Shown here: positions 24,985 to 36,985 of the stretch, piece by piece
Layout: each line of letters begins with the position of its first letter
Position numbering within the stretch: position 1 is the first letter of the stretch
Source: Jaapia argillacea MUCL 33604
Taxonomy: Eukaryota > Basidiomycota > Agaricomycetes > Jaapiales > Jaapiaceae
Length of the DNA: 64,000 nt
Assembly: GCA_000697665.1 (NCBI GenBank)
Contig: KL197735.1
Location: forward strand, 417,940-481,939
Reading direction: 5' to 3'
Notes under the pieces: generated by a model
Seen by the model: only the letters and a program-made list of their open reading frames with translations
The model's database searches: none
What the model was told of the DNA's origin: nothing
Translations under genes and position numbers: made by a program

Positions 24985-26317
24985 ATGAGCACGGACCATC
25001 CAGAGCCTACCGGGGCGATGACCACCACAGTTCAGGTTATAGCGGGCCCGAAACCGCTGAAGAAGCTGAAGCCTGCAAGGAAACAGGTCAAACCAGGACA
25101 GGTGGAGAAGAAAGAGGCACCTCAAACCGGTCAGGTTTACAATATCTGGTACAACAAATGGGCGGGAGGTGATCGTGAAGACAGCTATTCCAAGTACGTA
25201 GACCTTTACCTACTCTTTTGATCGATACCAACCTACCTTTCCAGTAAAACCAAGTCCCAGACGCGCTGCAACATCCGCAAAGACGCAGGGTTAACCCGTG
25301 CCAACACCACAGGCATGAAATATTACTGCCTTTTCTTCGCCCGAGGATGCTGTCCCTATGGTTGGGAATGCGAATACCTACACATGTTACCCGACGCCGC
25401 AGTCGTCCTCCCCGACAACTCCAAAGATTGCTTCGCCAGAGACAAGTTTGCTGACTACCGCGACGACATGGGTGGTGTGGGAAGTTTTCAAAGGCAGAAT
25501 CGGACGCTTTATATTGGGAGGATTAAGGAGACTGGGACGGGACCTGAAACAGAGGAGGTTGTGAAGAGACATTTCAAGGAATGGGGGGATATTGAGAAGA
25601 GTGCGTCGCCATTCGTTCCTCCGTTCTTCCTCCGTTCTTCCCCGTGAAACTAACACCCTCTGTGTCGAACCTCCAGTTCGAGTCTTACAATACCGCTCCG
25701 TTGCATTCGTGACATACGTCAACGAACTCTCCGCCCAATTCGCCAAAGAATCAATGGCGTGTCAATCCCTTGATAACGACGAGATCCTCAACGTCCGCTG
25801 GGCGACCGAAGACCCCAACCCCACTTCCAAAATCTCAGAACAACAACGTCTCGAAGAAATCGGACAGAAGGCTATTCAGGAACGGATGGATCCTAGGATC
25901 ATCGACGCCATACGTTCTGTTAAAGCGTTAGAGGATGGTGTAGAGTTGAATGACGGTGAAGTGTTTGAAGGCCAGGGTGAGATGGATGAAGAGGGTGATG
26001 AGGAGGATCAGAGCCGAGGAGCGAAGCGAAGAAGACTCGAAATGGAGGGAGATTCACCTGACGATGATATGGACGAGCCCCCATCATCACGTCTACGACA
26101 ACAAGACCAGCAGCAGCAGCAAACAACGCCATCCAATCCACTAGGCTTGCTTAGCGCAGATACGTTGGAATCACTGAAATACTTCGCCGAGATTCAGAAA
26201 CGGAATGGGACTGGTCGACCGTTAGCACCTCCGCCATGTGCAAAATCGGGGTCTGTGGCGCCTCCACAGCCAACTGGATTGGGATTAGCGGATTATGCTA
26301 GTGATGATGAGGACTAG
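24985..26317 (+). CDS. CWC2: Pre-mRNA-splicing factor CWC2
   Basis: Three exons (24985-25193, 25245-25600, 25677-26317) give 401 residues. The N-terminal half has the Torus region with the QVYNIWYNKWAGGD motif and a CCCH zinc finger with C98, C106, C112 and H116. An RRM follows, with RNP2 LYIGRI near 158 and RNP1-like RSVAFVTY near 195. The C-terminal third is acidic with a short Gln run, as is usual for fungal orthologues. Cwc2 belongs to the Prp19-associated (NTC-related) group, contacts U6 snRNA and helps shape the spliceosome active site in the nucleus. The ATG chosen is the only one with the conserved N-terminal lysine-rich lead. It is convergent with TMA46, with 247 bp between the stop codons. 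Confidence 0.95.
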
Positions 26318-26564
26318 TACTGTACTATATTCTGCATCCTTTGTGGGCGCTTGTAGATAGATGTCTTCGGGTTAAAAGACGAGTCCACAACAATCACGTT
26401 TGATGGAATAAGTACAAGTGGTGAGGCGACGACAGTGTATGCCATCCAAAGTCCTTGTGAAATCATGATCAAGCAAAGTACAGAGCATAATCCGACAAAA
26501 TGATACAATGCACGCCATCTCCTGCCTCCCAGGTATACCTCCGACACTATCAAAGTTGCCAGTC

Positions 26565-28107
26565 TTATTCCTCAACCTCATCCCCACCCGAGTTGCTGGA
26601 ACCACCTCCACTCCCTTCAGCCTCCCCGTCGTGCGAACCATTTTGCAGACCCCTCAGCCGTTCCTCCTCAGCCTCTGCGTCCTCCTCTTCCTTCTCCCTT
26701 CGATACTGCTCCAAATCCCAATCTTCCTCTTCATCTTCATCAGAGTCGTCGAACCATTCGGGGTTGTATTGGAACTATCCCAGGCAAGAATGATGACGGT
26801 GAATAGAAAGAGACGAGGAAAGCTTAGTGGACGCACCAAATCTCTGCCGCTCATACCGACGTTCTTCCCGGCCGAGGCAGCAGCGTCTTTGGCTTTCCTC
26901 ATAGCCTCTTCTTCGGCAGTCTTCTTGTCCATCCTCGTTCGCTTCCATTTGGCGAATGACTCGGGTGTGACTGGCGTCAAGTTCGATCCCAGTTTGTGGC
27001 GCTATTGGCACATAAGATCAAAGTCAAGAAATCCTTTATTATAGTCGGATAGGGACGTACCTCGACTTCCAAGAACTCCTCCAATGTAATCTGACTAGCC
27101 TTCGCCGCGTCCTCCTCCCTCTTCTTCTGCGACTTGAGGACGAAACCAGGTGGTAGGGCGTGTCGATATTGACAATTCTCACCGCCGTTAGGACATTCCC
27201 AGAACCAACCAAACCTAACGCGCGAGGAAAGAAGGGAAAACATTTGGTAAGGATGAAGGGAGATGGGTGGGGCATGTTACCATATGTGATACGCACTTTC
27301 CGAGCTCGATGGCTTCGATGAAGAATTTGCAGACGATCTGGAGAGCGGGGCGGCGTTCAGATTGGGCACGTATGAGAAGGGGGAGGAAGGATGAGGGGCC
27401 TTACATCTGTGGTCGTCCGAGGGTTTCCCTGCTTGGATAGAACGACAGTACGAAGCTTCTCCTCGTCCCATTTATCCATAGTATCTGCGGATCATCATCA
27501 ATTCTCCGACAAACCAACCTCATCACGAAAACCCAAAGGAAACTCACCATTCACTTTATCCTCCCTCCCATCCGAATAAATGTTCCTCTTCTCCACCTTC
27601 CTCTCCACATCCATATTATGACTAAACTTACACTTGTTCCCCTTCTCACAATTCCCCGCCTTGAAGAATACACACAACACCGTCTTAGGGTCGACACCAA
27701 AAGGTAACTTTTGGGTTTGTACGGGCTTGAAGAGAGCCGCTTCTTCCTTTTTGCGTTTCTCCTCTTCGAACTTCTCCTTCTCACGGAGGGCTTTCTCTTT
27801 CTCTTTTTCGATTTGGGCTTTGGATTTTCCAGCTATGGCTTGTTGGGCTTGGATTGTGGCCACTTGTTTCTGGACTTTGGCAGATTTGTTTTTCTGTGGA
27901 TTTGTCGTCCGGGTGGGAAGTCATATATGAGATTCCTACTATGATGGATAACGGGAGATTCGACGAACATTCTTCATGCCAAAGGTCTATGTTACTTCGT
28001 GGGTCAGCGTCATCAGGTCGATATCAGTGACGAGCGTAAATCTAATTGACCTTATCCTCCTTCGTCTTGGAAGAACTAGCCTTTGGTTGTTGTTTCTTGG
28101 GAGGCAT
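26565..28107 (-). CDS. TMA46: TMA46-like CCCH protein (DRG family-regulatory protein)
   Basis: Eight exons (28107-28051, 27986-27969, 27893-27548, 27484-27405, 27337-27297, 27214-27061, 27001-26837, 26774-26565) join in phase to 356 residues. The start [10 protein letters not shown] and the TFGMKN segment are family hallmarks. Finger 1 has C99, C107, C113 and H117. Finger 2, spanning an intron, has C170, C188, C195 and H199 around the [10 protein letters not shown] motif. The rest is a charged helix-rich stretch and a very acidic tail. Tma46 (ZC3H15/DFRP1 in animals) binds the GTPase Rbg1/DRG1 and associates with ribosomes in the cytoplasm. The 18-bp second exon is unusual but required by phase. 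Confidence 0.93.
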
Positions 28108-28526
28108 TACTAAAAAATCAAAGAATGGACAATGAAAGCTAGAAATCGAGGAGGAAACAGAGAAAGCTCAGGTCCAGCAGTCGGTGGATGAGTGATTCAG
28201 TTGAAGAACCGAGGACGGAGTTGTCCGTGGGACTTTGACTTTCGTCACTTGACTCCGACGCGCCCACTCTGCCACTGAAGACCTTGCACACATTTCCTTC
28301 GCGAAAAAAGCTAGCTGGCGAAGAATGGTACGGGGTTACGACGAAGGTAAAGAGTTTTTGGATGTATGAGCCACTAGCAATTTAAGCGTTCATTCGGATA
28401 ACAGTCGCGACGTGAGTACCTACTTCTTTCAACCTCACCGAAAACCTTACTACCCAGAGACACGAGCTGACGTAGCTGAAAATTTCTTGAGGCTTTCATG
28501 ATAAGCGCCTTACTCACAACAGCGGG
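28108..28526. other. Divergent intergenic region, TMA46 / kinase gene
   Basis: About 420 bp separate the two start codons and must hold both promoters. I see no TATA box and no repeat. If the kinase gene starts upstream of 28527, part of this could be coding. Confidence 0.4.
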
Positions 28527-31454
28527 ATGGCCGGTCCGATGCTGTGTAGCGCTGTGGCATCGCCTTGCCATAGCCTCCAAGCATCTCGATGTGTATACCT
28601 CAGAGACTTACTTCTGGCTCGCCCTCATTGTTATGTCGACTCAAATCGACTCTGCGCCTTGTGGTACTGGAATAGGGTATCTATCTCTCATGTGCCCGAG
28701 TCCTGTCTACTCAGTGAGTTTCCAAGTGCTGCTGATGCCTTCCTCAAGGATTTGACCCCTGAACGAAAGTCGCTCTCTCGTGAGCTTCTCGTTAAATTAG
28801 TTTCTTTCTATCCAACACGTGAGGATAGCGATGTCTCCAGGTGAGTTTCATTCAGTAATCTTGTTCAAATGGCCGCCCCAACCTCCTGACCATGCCTCCC
28901 ACGTCAGGATCACTCATGGACTAGTCAGCTGGCTTTCTCGCCTGACAAGCATCAAGAACGATGTGCTTGACTTACTTTGTGCGAGTGAGGAGTTTCGGGT
29001 ATATTGCTGTGATGTAGGTATTTTCTCGCCAGCTGCTCTCTATCCTCACACCTCTGCCAGTCTCTCTCGGTGATTGGTTTCGGAGATGAACCTTCTCTTC
29101 AAAACATTTTGATAAGGGATCAAAATCCCATTGCGGAACTCCTTCAGACAGTGCTGATATCCGTCACACTCGTGGAGGATGTCCTGAATCTCGATGACGA
29201 TGATGTGGCGAAATTCTTAATCATCCTGCAGCGGGTACGGCCTTTGAAAATATGACTTCAGTGTGTATTTTACCCTCTCCCCGCGCTCCTCAGGCACTGG
29301 ATAACCTTTCGGGTTCACCCGGGTCCCCCTTCAACGAGCACTCCCGTCAAACCGCATATCGAACTATCATCCGCCTCTCGCAGAGGTGTCAGAAGCTTCC
29401 GCCATCACTTTTCGTTGAAGGCACCCTTTTGACGTCTGGTTTGATAACGGGGGGAGGTTTCGCTGATATATACCAAGGCCAATACCGTGATCAAACTGTC
29501 GCAATAAAACGCATGAGGATGTTCCATGGAGGTGCGGCTGAGATAATACGGGCACGAAAGGTAAGTCTCAGATACTACCCAGGTGCCGTCGTTATCACCT
29601 TTCTGCTGCTCACACTACGGTCGAAAGGTGCTCTTCCGGGAAGCTCTAGTCTGGCAACGCTTGAAGGATCCCTGTATTCTCCCCTTCATGGGCATTGATG
29701 CAGACCTCTTCACTGGCCAATTTTGTATGATATCCCCATGGATGTCCAACGGCTGTATCTTGACCTACCTTGAGAAGAATAGATCACTAAATCTCGACAT
29801 AGAACTCGTGGTTGGTTCTGAACATTCACACTTAGGCAGTTTACTTATCCTATCGCAGCTGATTGGCATTGGTCATGGCCTCGTGTATCTCCACTCGGAG
29901 AATGTGATCCATGGTGATCTGCGTGGTGTGAGTCTTTGCTCTCCCCTTATGGACAAGAAATTCACCAGTATCCCAGGCCAACATATTGATGGATAGCCAC
30001 GGCTGTCCTTTACTCGCCGATTTTGGCTTGGCGTACTATGCGGACGCCACCAGAACTTCAACGACCGACGGTTCTGTCAGATGGATGGCACCTGAACTTC
30101 TCCTACCCGACAAGTTTGATCTGAACTTCCAGAGAACATATGCGACTGATATTTACGCTTTCGGCTGCGTTTGCTTAGAGGTAAGATCGGCGCCTCGGTG
30201 GACACTATTAGCGGGACATCGCTTAACCTACTGTGCCTCAGGTCTACACAAGGAAGCACCCATTTCCAGAAATCAAGACTGACTCCGAGTTAGTCATAAA
30301 GATCTACAATTCGAGCCTGCGACCAACTAGACCATCAATCGAGGAATCTCAGGGAGTTGAGATTGCGGACGAGTGGTGGGCCTTCATCCTCTCGTGTCTC
30401 AAGGAGGATAGTAGCGAAAGACCCCGTGAAATTCAAATGAAACACTTTTTCAGCACGCTAAACTATCAGCAGCACTTTCCCGCGGTCACTTCCAGAGGAA
30501 TCTTAGAGACAGATCATTCTACTACAAACATCCAGGATCCCCCCCTCCTCCCTTCGACTATACAACCTTTTTCAATCGACAGTGCGGAGCGCTCGCTTAA
30601 CAGCGATAGGACGGAGGGCCAGCACATAATCCAATCGACTTCTGGTCCGGTGCGAAGCAAGCCTCATACTCCACCTGCAACCTCCTCCGATCATTTCCGA
30701 ATTCCCGCTCTTCCCGAAAATATGCTTCCGCCCCTTGGAAACGCAAGCTCTCAGGGGCATCGTATCACTCCCAATGGCGAAGGAATAACCCTTGGCGACG
30801 CATGGCTCAATGCCCGTAGATCGGAATCAAGAGCCTCTTCAGTCTACTACAGCGCCATGTCGAGTTATTCCCGGTATGTTGGTCGGTTATCAGCACACTT
30901 CTCATCCCATATGTCTATCTTCTCTGTTCTTTAGGTCTCGCAGGTCCAGAAGCACCTCGGTATACTTTAGTGCTATGTCGAGTTATTCAGGGTATCTACC
31001 GACCCCTCTAAAATTCATCGTTTCCCATTGGGCTGAAGCATTTCCCAGATCACGCAGGTCAATGAGCACATCGGTGTACCTTAGTGCAACATCTGGCCCG
31101 AGAATTGGAGAAGATACTAGCCTCCTTTCAGACGAAGACCCCGATCCATCCGCCCTCTCCCTACCGGAAGTTGGAACTGTAGCTATGAGGCGTGCCTCTC
31201 TTGCTAGACGCAAATATCCAGGTAAATATGTATGTAGCCTATGTGATTCCACATTTACTCGGAAAGCCGGTTTGGAACGTAAGTCACATGCTCCGCTTCA
31301 TATTGGTTTGAAGACTCAACTTGATCTCCATCTCCTTCCAGAACATTTAATGGCGCACGAAGGGATAAAACCCTACCGGTGTGAACTCTGCAATAAAACA
31401 TTTAGCCAGCGGAGTGATTGCATTAGGCACACGAGGAACTGCCACAACCAATAA
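28527..31454 (+). CDS. TKL-like protein kinase fused to two C2H2 zinc fingers
   Basis: Eleven exons stay in phase to 781 residues: 28527-28840, 28908-29013, 29061-29234, 29294-29560, 29628-29807, 29859-29927, 29977-30180, 30242-30873, 30935-30991, 31049-31278 and 31342-31454. Residues 1-230 form a helical lead. The kinase domain has a Gly loop GGGFAD near 253, K270 in VAIK, HGDLRGAN (D367, N372), DFG at 385-387 and APE at 408-410. HGD in place of HRD is usual in Agaricomycete TKL-like kinases. After a Ser/Pro linker come three similar Ser/Tyr units (about 635-690) and two C2H2 fingers (C730, C733, H746, H750 and C758, C761, H774, H779) joined by an EGIKPY linker, then the stop. The kinase C-lobe and the first Ser/Tyr unit share one exon, which argues against two separate genes. 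A start upstream of 28527 is possible. Confidence 0.82.
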
Positions 31455-32039
31455 GATTGCCAGCCTGTGATCTGTACTTTGCATATTTCGATGAATTATT
31501 TGCTGATCTACGGGAGTTATGGATTGACGTTGAGTAGGTAAGGAGTGCTTGGGTAGATGTGCCCAAAAACCAAATCCAGGAAGTCCACATTCCTGTGTGC
31601 CCGCAGTCAACGTTATGATCAAATCAGTAGCACTGCCTGACTCTTGAAGGGGGAAGCATCGCACCAAGTACTGAGGCCCGCGCATGATGGTTGCCACTTT
31701 GGGAAACCTAACCTCGTCCGCCCAAGTATTATCTCCCGGTCTCTGTATGCATAAACTAAGAACAACTCTGATTTGTGCCTATCCCTGAGCACGTCGAATA
31801 GAATGTAATACAAAATATCCCAACTTATAACCAACTGAACACGAGGCGCCCACATCCAACTCATCGATGTAATCTGATACACCCAGCGCCAATGAATTGA
31901 TTTCCTCCCACACCCACCACCGATAGATTCGAAAGAGGGACGACCCAATCTCAGGAAGAGGTCTCTCCGCACCGACTCCATCACCAATCTACGTCTAGCG
32001 CAGTCTCCCCCGGACGAGTCTGACTTCTGGTTGGGGGAA
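31455..32039. other. No recognisable gene
   Basis: A 122-codon minus-strand frame (31619-31987) is open but matches nothing I know and shows no splice context. The stretch lies between the kinase stop and the start of similarity to the GRDP-like gene. Confidence 0.4.
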
Positions 32040-32720
32040 TTCTTACCATCGCCACCTCCAGTCCCTCCTAAACCTCTCCTTATCCAGCTTCCCGTTCCTC
32101 ATATTATCTGCATCCCTCAATCTCATTTTTTTCATCCTAACGTGTCGCTCCGTCTCACCTATTCTGGCTCCACATAAAACGGCGACGTGGTCGATTGGGT
32201 GAAAGTGGCGGTGAGGGTTGATGGATTGTTGGCGGGCAAGCAGAAATGGCCAGGTGTTGAAGGACCTACGTGAGTCAAGAGGATTTTGATGTCAATCGGG
32301 AGAGACAGGAGTCGATAGTGTCACCTAGAAGGAGACATCCGCAGGATATACGGAAAGTGATAGCGCGCCTAATAAAGGACGTGGAAAGGGTGTTCGAAGG
32401 GGAGGGTAGACAAGAAGGATGGTACCTCAATATTATGACATCTCCCAACATACCTCCGATATTTCTCTATATGCGTATATGCATAAAGTTGATCGGTATG
32501 CCAAGGCAGCGGGACAAAGAAACCTGTCGAAGAGGAGGTCATCATATCTGAGAACCCTTGCTACGCATCATGGAATTAACCAACGACGACACAACTTAGA
32601 AAGCAAAAATACAAGAGACGAACGCGTGATATCGAGCAACATCACGTTGTAAGTCGACCGTATCCTCAGCAGTATCGAGGAAACCTGCATGCTCCTTCCC
32701 GGGTCGCGCATTTCATTAAG
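32040..32720 (-). pseudogene. GRDP-like gene remnant
   Basis: Mirror-orientation similarity to the intact glycine-rich-domain gene at 55581-58296. The segments corresponding to LAWHTHQLYAYKY (about 32430-32490), the GETIGSRLSRLT region (about 32270-32320), the HPSDH...KRHIR lysine-rich segment (about 32110-32210) and the ALQHCVARYHA region (about 32610-32660) appear in order. Stops and frameshifts interrupt all of them, and the Cys-Gly tail and the 5' half are absent. Next to the decayed COQ4, it shows that the whole three-gene neighbourhood was duplicated. Confidence 0.75.
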
Positions 32721-32939
32721 TAACGAGCCTTCGCGCGTCACCTACAAATGGTTCCATTAATCGCCAAGGTCGCATAAGCTATGTTGCGAAAACCACCCGG
32801 AAGATTGCGCAGGTGTACTTCCGGAGTAGAGTTTGGGGACAAAGATACACGATACTAGCTAGCACTAAGTCCCACAGTCAGGATACAGCAGAAACACGAA
32901 TCAATCGAAAGGCTCACAAGTCAACACATCACGACGTAG

Positions 32940-33960
32940 TCTCAGTCTTCCCCTTCAAAGCCTTCTCTGACATCTTCCTCCTATTCTCAGCAGCAATATT
33001 CGCCTCACTCAACGGTTTCCTCCACTTCGTCTCCGGTGCACTCCAAACCCAGTATCCCTCTGCAGCTCTCCAAAATCCTGCTCCCACATCTTCTCCAAAG
33101 ATGCGCCGCGATCAAACTATTTGCACTTGTACCACATTTCATAGCCCAAGGAACGTATTCACAGAAACGCCTTTGACGTTTTGGCCAGTCGAGACGCAGA
33201 TGACTGAATGCAGCTGAGATGGCTGCTACTGGGAGACAGATGTTTGCGAATTCGAAGAATTTGACTGCTAGTTCGGATGAGACGTCGACGGGGAGGTTGA
33301 CGATGCAGTTGTAAAAGTCGTGACATTCGCGGAAACGTTATATCACATAGGCAAGTTCCGAGTCGTCGATGTAGTGAACCTGCAGGACGATACTCACTCA
33401 GAATACGAGCGCGGAAGGGTGGGGATTGGACATACTGGTGCTCGGTATCAGGTGTAACACCACATCCCTCCAACCAAGTCACGTACGCTCTTCCGAAAGT
33501 TCCCTCTGGGAGTTGAGCCAACGCGTTCATGTCAACTGTATCAGAGTTGATGCGTGGTCGATCTTTCAATATCTGTCTTCCCTGTGCACTGTTCAACATA
33601 TGATCGCGTAGCCGAGGTAACGCGATTCCGGCAGTCGTTTCTCCAAGGGCAGCAATCATGTCTGTTGGCGGAGGTAAGTTTGGTTTGGGGCAGGTGGAGA
33701 GGTGCGGAGGGTTTACTTACCGCCTCGACGAGGGTCGGAAAGAGACATGGCAGCAGAGCCAACAGTAAGGAAGGCATTTTCGAACCAGTTGAGAGGAATG
33801 GGACCGGGATGCGCTGGCGCTTGTGAACTTGAACTGAAGCTCCGACGTGGATTTTTGGAGGTGTGCTATTGAACTACGCACTACCATTCGCACATAGGCT
33901 TGTCTCGAGGCTCTAGCGCATGAGGAAACCAGCGACAACCTCCTCGACCAGCGGGACTTC
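32940..33960 (-). pseudogene. COQ4: COQ4 pseudogene, inverted copy A
   Basis: Mirror copy of the intact COQ4 at 53861-54870, with all three exons recognisable. The start codon is changed (TTG near 33925), exon 1 is frameshifted after the SSIAHLQ segment, and exon 3 has an in-frame TAA right after LAYV. The second histidine of the metal motif HDxxH is replaced by Asn. The middle exon, MIAALGETTAG to LPEGTFGRAYVTWLE, is still open, so decay is moderate. It is divergent from the broken 291-aa gene copy at 34370, as in the intact locus. Confidence 0.88.
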
Positions 33961-34262
33961 AAAGGGATTCAGAGGGGAGAGACGTTAACGCGGCAACTCG
34001 ACATCCCAACAAGTTGAAAATGAACAGGTCGCTCCGTCTTTGTATTCTTCAACCAACATTGAGCACGGACCTCCCTGTCTGCTCGTACAGAATTCACCCC
34101 CACAGCCAACCAGCGTGGTCATGGCAGACATTTTGAGCCATGTATAATGACCTACCTCCACCCACGGACCGCCGACTTCTGGGGGCTGCTGTGACGTCAC
34201 CGGAAATTGTTCTTCATGGTGAACACAATGCGGATGCAGCGACGAGCCCACAGATGCCTCAG

Positions 34263-34270
34263 TATATAAG
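34263..34270 (+). promoter_or_regulatory. TATA-like box of the 291-aa gene copy A
   Basis: TATATAAG lies about 105 bp before the start codon. The same box at the same distance precedes the intact inverted copy (53453-53460), so it was part of the duplicated promoter. Copy B has lost it. Confidence 0.5.
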
Positions 34271-34369
34271 GTAAGATGAACCCGCTTCTCCTCTTAACTT
34301 GAGTTTCGACTGGTATCTGACTTGACTCACCCTTTCCTCGTCTTCGTGATTGGTCTTTGACAGTCAGCT

Positions 34370-35445
34370 ATGGACACCGCAGCCACTCAAAACATTATTA
34401 TGCTCTCCCTCTCTTACCCTATCCATCGTCCCTCGTTTCCTCATTCCCCAGAGAGAGATCCAAAACGGAATACGAGGAGACGTGGCACCATATTCCCCGT
34501 CCTGTCCCCGTCCCCATCACCCATCTCGTCCGGGTCCTCATGCTCCCACGAAGACTCTTCCGAACACGACAATCCCCGCGACCAATTCAGCTCCTTCCAC
34601 TTTGGAGCTCCCAGCCGACCCGATCCCATCCTCCTCCACATCTCATCTTCATTGAGTGGCTTTGAATGTGGGGGTTATCGTGGCAAAACCCAAGAATGTG
34701 CTGTCCGGTTTCGAACACGCTGGACGCAGGAGGAACTGGAAGATGTAACCGTTGTGGGGTCGATCCCGGAGAATGATGCTTTCTCCGCGTACCTGAGTTC
34801 GTTGGTTTTGGAACGGAGTCCGCCCGATGTTGGGATGGGAGAACTCCGGCCTATTTTCAGTGTTTCCAGGGAAGCAGCGCTTGAACTGGCTGTAAGTCAC
34901 CCATTTGTGTTGATTCCCGCTTTCCGGTCATTGACGGATCCTCGCATGTTGGCGACATGAAGCTACTTTGATGATGCTCCGCGCTGGATCATGATTGTTT
35001 ATAAACGTTTGAGTTTCAACTATACTCTTCTGACCATCCGATCTCTCATGTTCCATCTTCATCTCCACCATCTGTCTGACCGATTGTGAGTCATCTCCCT
35101 CCCTGTGTCCATCACTTCTTCCTCTGGGCACCCACCGACGAGGACACCGTTGTTTAGGAACTTTTCGTGTAGGCATTGCGATAGCCGCTACGAAAGCACT
35201 GGCGAACTCCAGATGCACGTTGTAAAGAAAAGTGGTCGCCTTAGAGCCTTCGTCGACCTTCAATCATCAGTCTTCTTTCACCCCCGACCTCCCCCATCCT
35301 AGGTTCGTACCGTTGGTCTCTCCCCCCAATGGCTTGAGACTGATAGTTTCCACTTCTCGCACCCTCGCACGCCCTCTGGCCCCGTTCTATCGAGTGTTCT
35401 CGAGGATCTCGTATGTTGCCCACGCAGACGTAGAAGAGTCGTGAT
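34370..35445 (+). pseudogene. 291-aa Ser-rich zinc-knuckle gene, broken copy A
   Basis: Exon 1 is open from MDTAATQ to LELA. The next intron has lost its acceptor (ggcgacatgaag where the intact copies have ttag before CGYCATGAAG). Exon 2, read in the old frame, meets TGA soon after MMLRAG. In exon 3 one T is lost after the histidine of the C-x2-C...H-x-C knuckle, removing the last cysteine and shifting the frame. Remnants of exon 4 end at about 35445. The two other copies (45759 and 53347) are intact. Confidence 0.85.
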
Positions 35446-35955
35446 GCTTTTACAGAGGGTCACTGTCGACCGGCAGCTCCGTTTTGTCCAGACTATCCGC
35501 GACCTTTCGATGACCTTCCCATTTGCACGAATGAATGTCTCGCCATGAATCCCCCATTGTCTCCCGACCATCCTACCTTACTTTGCCCTGGCTGCTGCTG
35601 CTATGTGTTGCCGCAAGTCCAGGTTCACCGAAACTACATTCCGAACACGGACCGTTCACCGCGATGCGCCGCTTCAGTGCCACCACCCGTGAAGTCGTCA
35701 GTAAAACACACATTTTAGCACAACATCATCGAAACAGCTGTTGTTGTCTTCATTCCATCGAAAGAAGGTTCGGAGATGGATCTTTCTGCACTCATCAACG
35801 TTGGTCGTGACGAACGCTCTCTTGCACTAGTAACACCTGGTTCTTGCCTGAGCTCATTCTGCTTGGGATTGTGACGATAAGTAGTCGTACCGACCATCCA
35901 CTTTTGGTGTACACGATGGAGAGGTTTGCAGGTGGTAGATGAGATCGGTCGGTAG
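35446..35955. other. 3' flank of gene copy A; otherwise nothing seen
   Basis: The first 150 bp resemble the 3' flanks of the other 291-aa gene copies (46846-46985 and, inverted, 52120-52265). After that I see no coding signal up to the left palindrome arm. Confidence 0.45.
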
Positions 35956-36139
35956 CTTAATTGCCCGCAACTTGAACTGGATGGAAGCCATGTTTTCTGG
36001 GTGACAATTTTCATTCAAGAAACGAGTACGAGGCACACAATACAACTATTCCAACAACACCTCCCCATATTCGTACAACTCGATACGAACACCATACAAA
36101 ATTCTCCCTCCACGACAACGGGACCGCCGGCCGTTACGT

Positions 36140-36907
36140 CTACACTCCGAAAGCGTCGACTGGCTCGCCAGCCAAAGCGAAAGAAAGTGACAAGAGGTAT
36201 TCTGCGGGAGTCCAGTGAGCGTCGTGACAAGAGAGGAGTCGAGACATCCATACGGTTGGAGGACTTTCCGAGGAAGGCCAAAAGGGGTCCGGCCGAGTAG
36301 AACAAGGGGTAATCTTTGCTCTTGTTTCCAAAGACGTCTAAATCATTAGAGAGAGTGTGTGTGGTGAGTTGTAGCCCAATTAATTAGGCAACGATGAAAT
36401 GAATGGAACTCACCCGAAGTCTTGAGGTCACCAGTGGCCCTGTTGATGGATACAAACTGGAGAGAAAGGATAGCATTGACACCGTTGAAGGTGCCAGCTC
36501 TACCGGTCACGACGGTAAAAATCTCGTCGCCTGTTAAAGAACATGTGAGGACGGAGGGCGGAGGAGCAAAACAAAGACATACTGGTCAACTTGACATTGG
36601 GAGATCCATCGGGGGGTGCCTTTCCATGAACCTGAGCAACGGATGCTCCATCCTTGGTGCGGTAGGTGACTCGGATGCCCGTGACATAGTCGGAGCCGGT
36701 GAAATCAATCTGCTTGATGGGAGACTTCTTGTCGAGCTCAAAGTCGAAGGGAAATTGAGCCACTGAAGACATGTGAGGACGGTCAGGCATTACAGGGCTC
36801 AATGTATGGAGATGGAACTGACCGGTAGTCGCGTCATTGAACGAAGCGACCGTGGAGGTGGTGTCACCAACAGCGGCGGTCAAGACAACACGTTGAAGAT
36901 CAGGCAT
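36140..36907 (-). CDS. Jacalin-like lectin-type small protein, left palindrome copy
   Basis: Five exons, in phase 1 at every junction, give 175 residues starting MPDLQRVVLTAAVGD. The order of strands (PFDFELDKKSPIKQIDF, YVTGIRVTYRT, then EIFTVVTGRAGTFNGVNAI, FGNKSKDYPLFYS, LLAFLGKSS and a final PVDAFGV) resembles a jacalin-type beta-prism. In that fold the pattern is I-x-Y-I-T-x-I-x-x-x-Y, a FGxxxGxxF segment and a closing LDAIGVY. This is family inference; the sugar-binding GxxxD-type loop is not clear. There is no signal peptide, so it is probably cytosolic. It differs from the right-arm copy by scattered substitutions only, and both are intact. Confidence 0.78.
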
Positions 36908-36977
36908 TGTTGCTTTGTGTGGATGAATGAGATGAAACTGGAGCTGGAACTGAGGGGACTTGGACGAGTGAAGAGGG

Positions 36978-36985
36978 TTTATATA
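36978..36985 (-). promoter_or_regulatory. TATA box of the left lectin-like gene
   Basis: TATATAAA on the minus strand, about 70 bp before the ATG. It is mirrored exactly in the right arm at 43140-43147. Confidence 0.65.

Noticed and set aside
31619-31987. 122-codon minus-strand frame between the kinase gene and the GRDP remnant
   Set aside because: Not matched by any segment of the intact GRDP or COQ4 genes and no family recognised.
32813-33217. Plus-strand 134-codon frame
   Set aside because: It is the antisense of the COQ4 pseudogene; an equivalent antisense frame exists opposite the intact COQ4.
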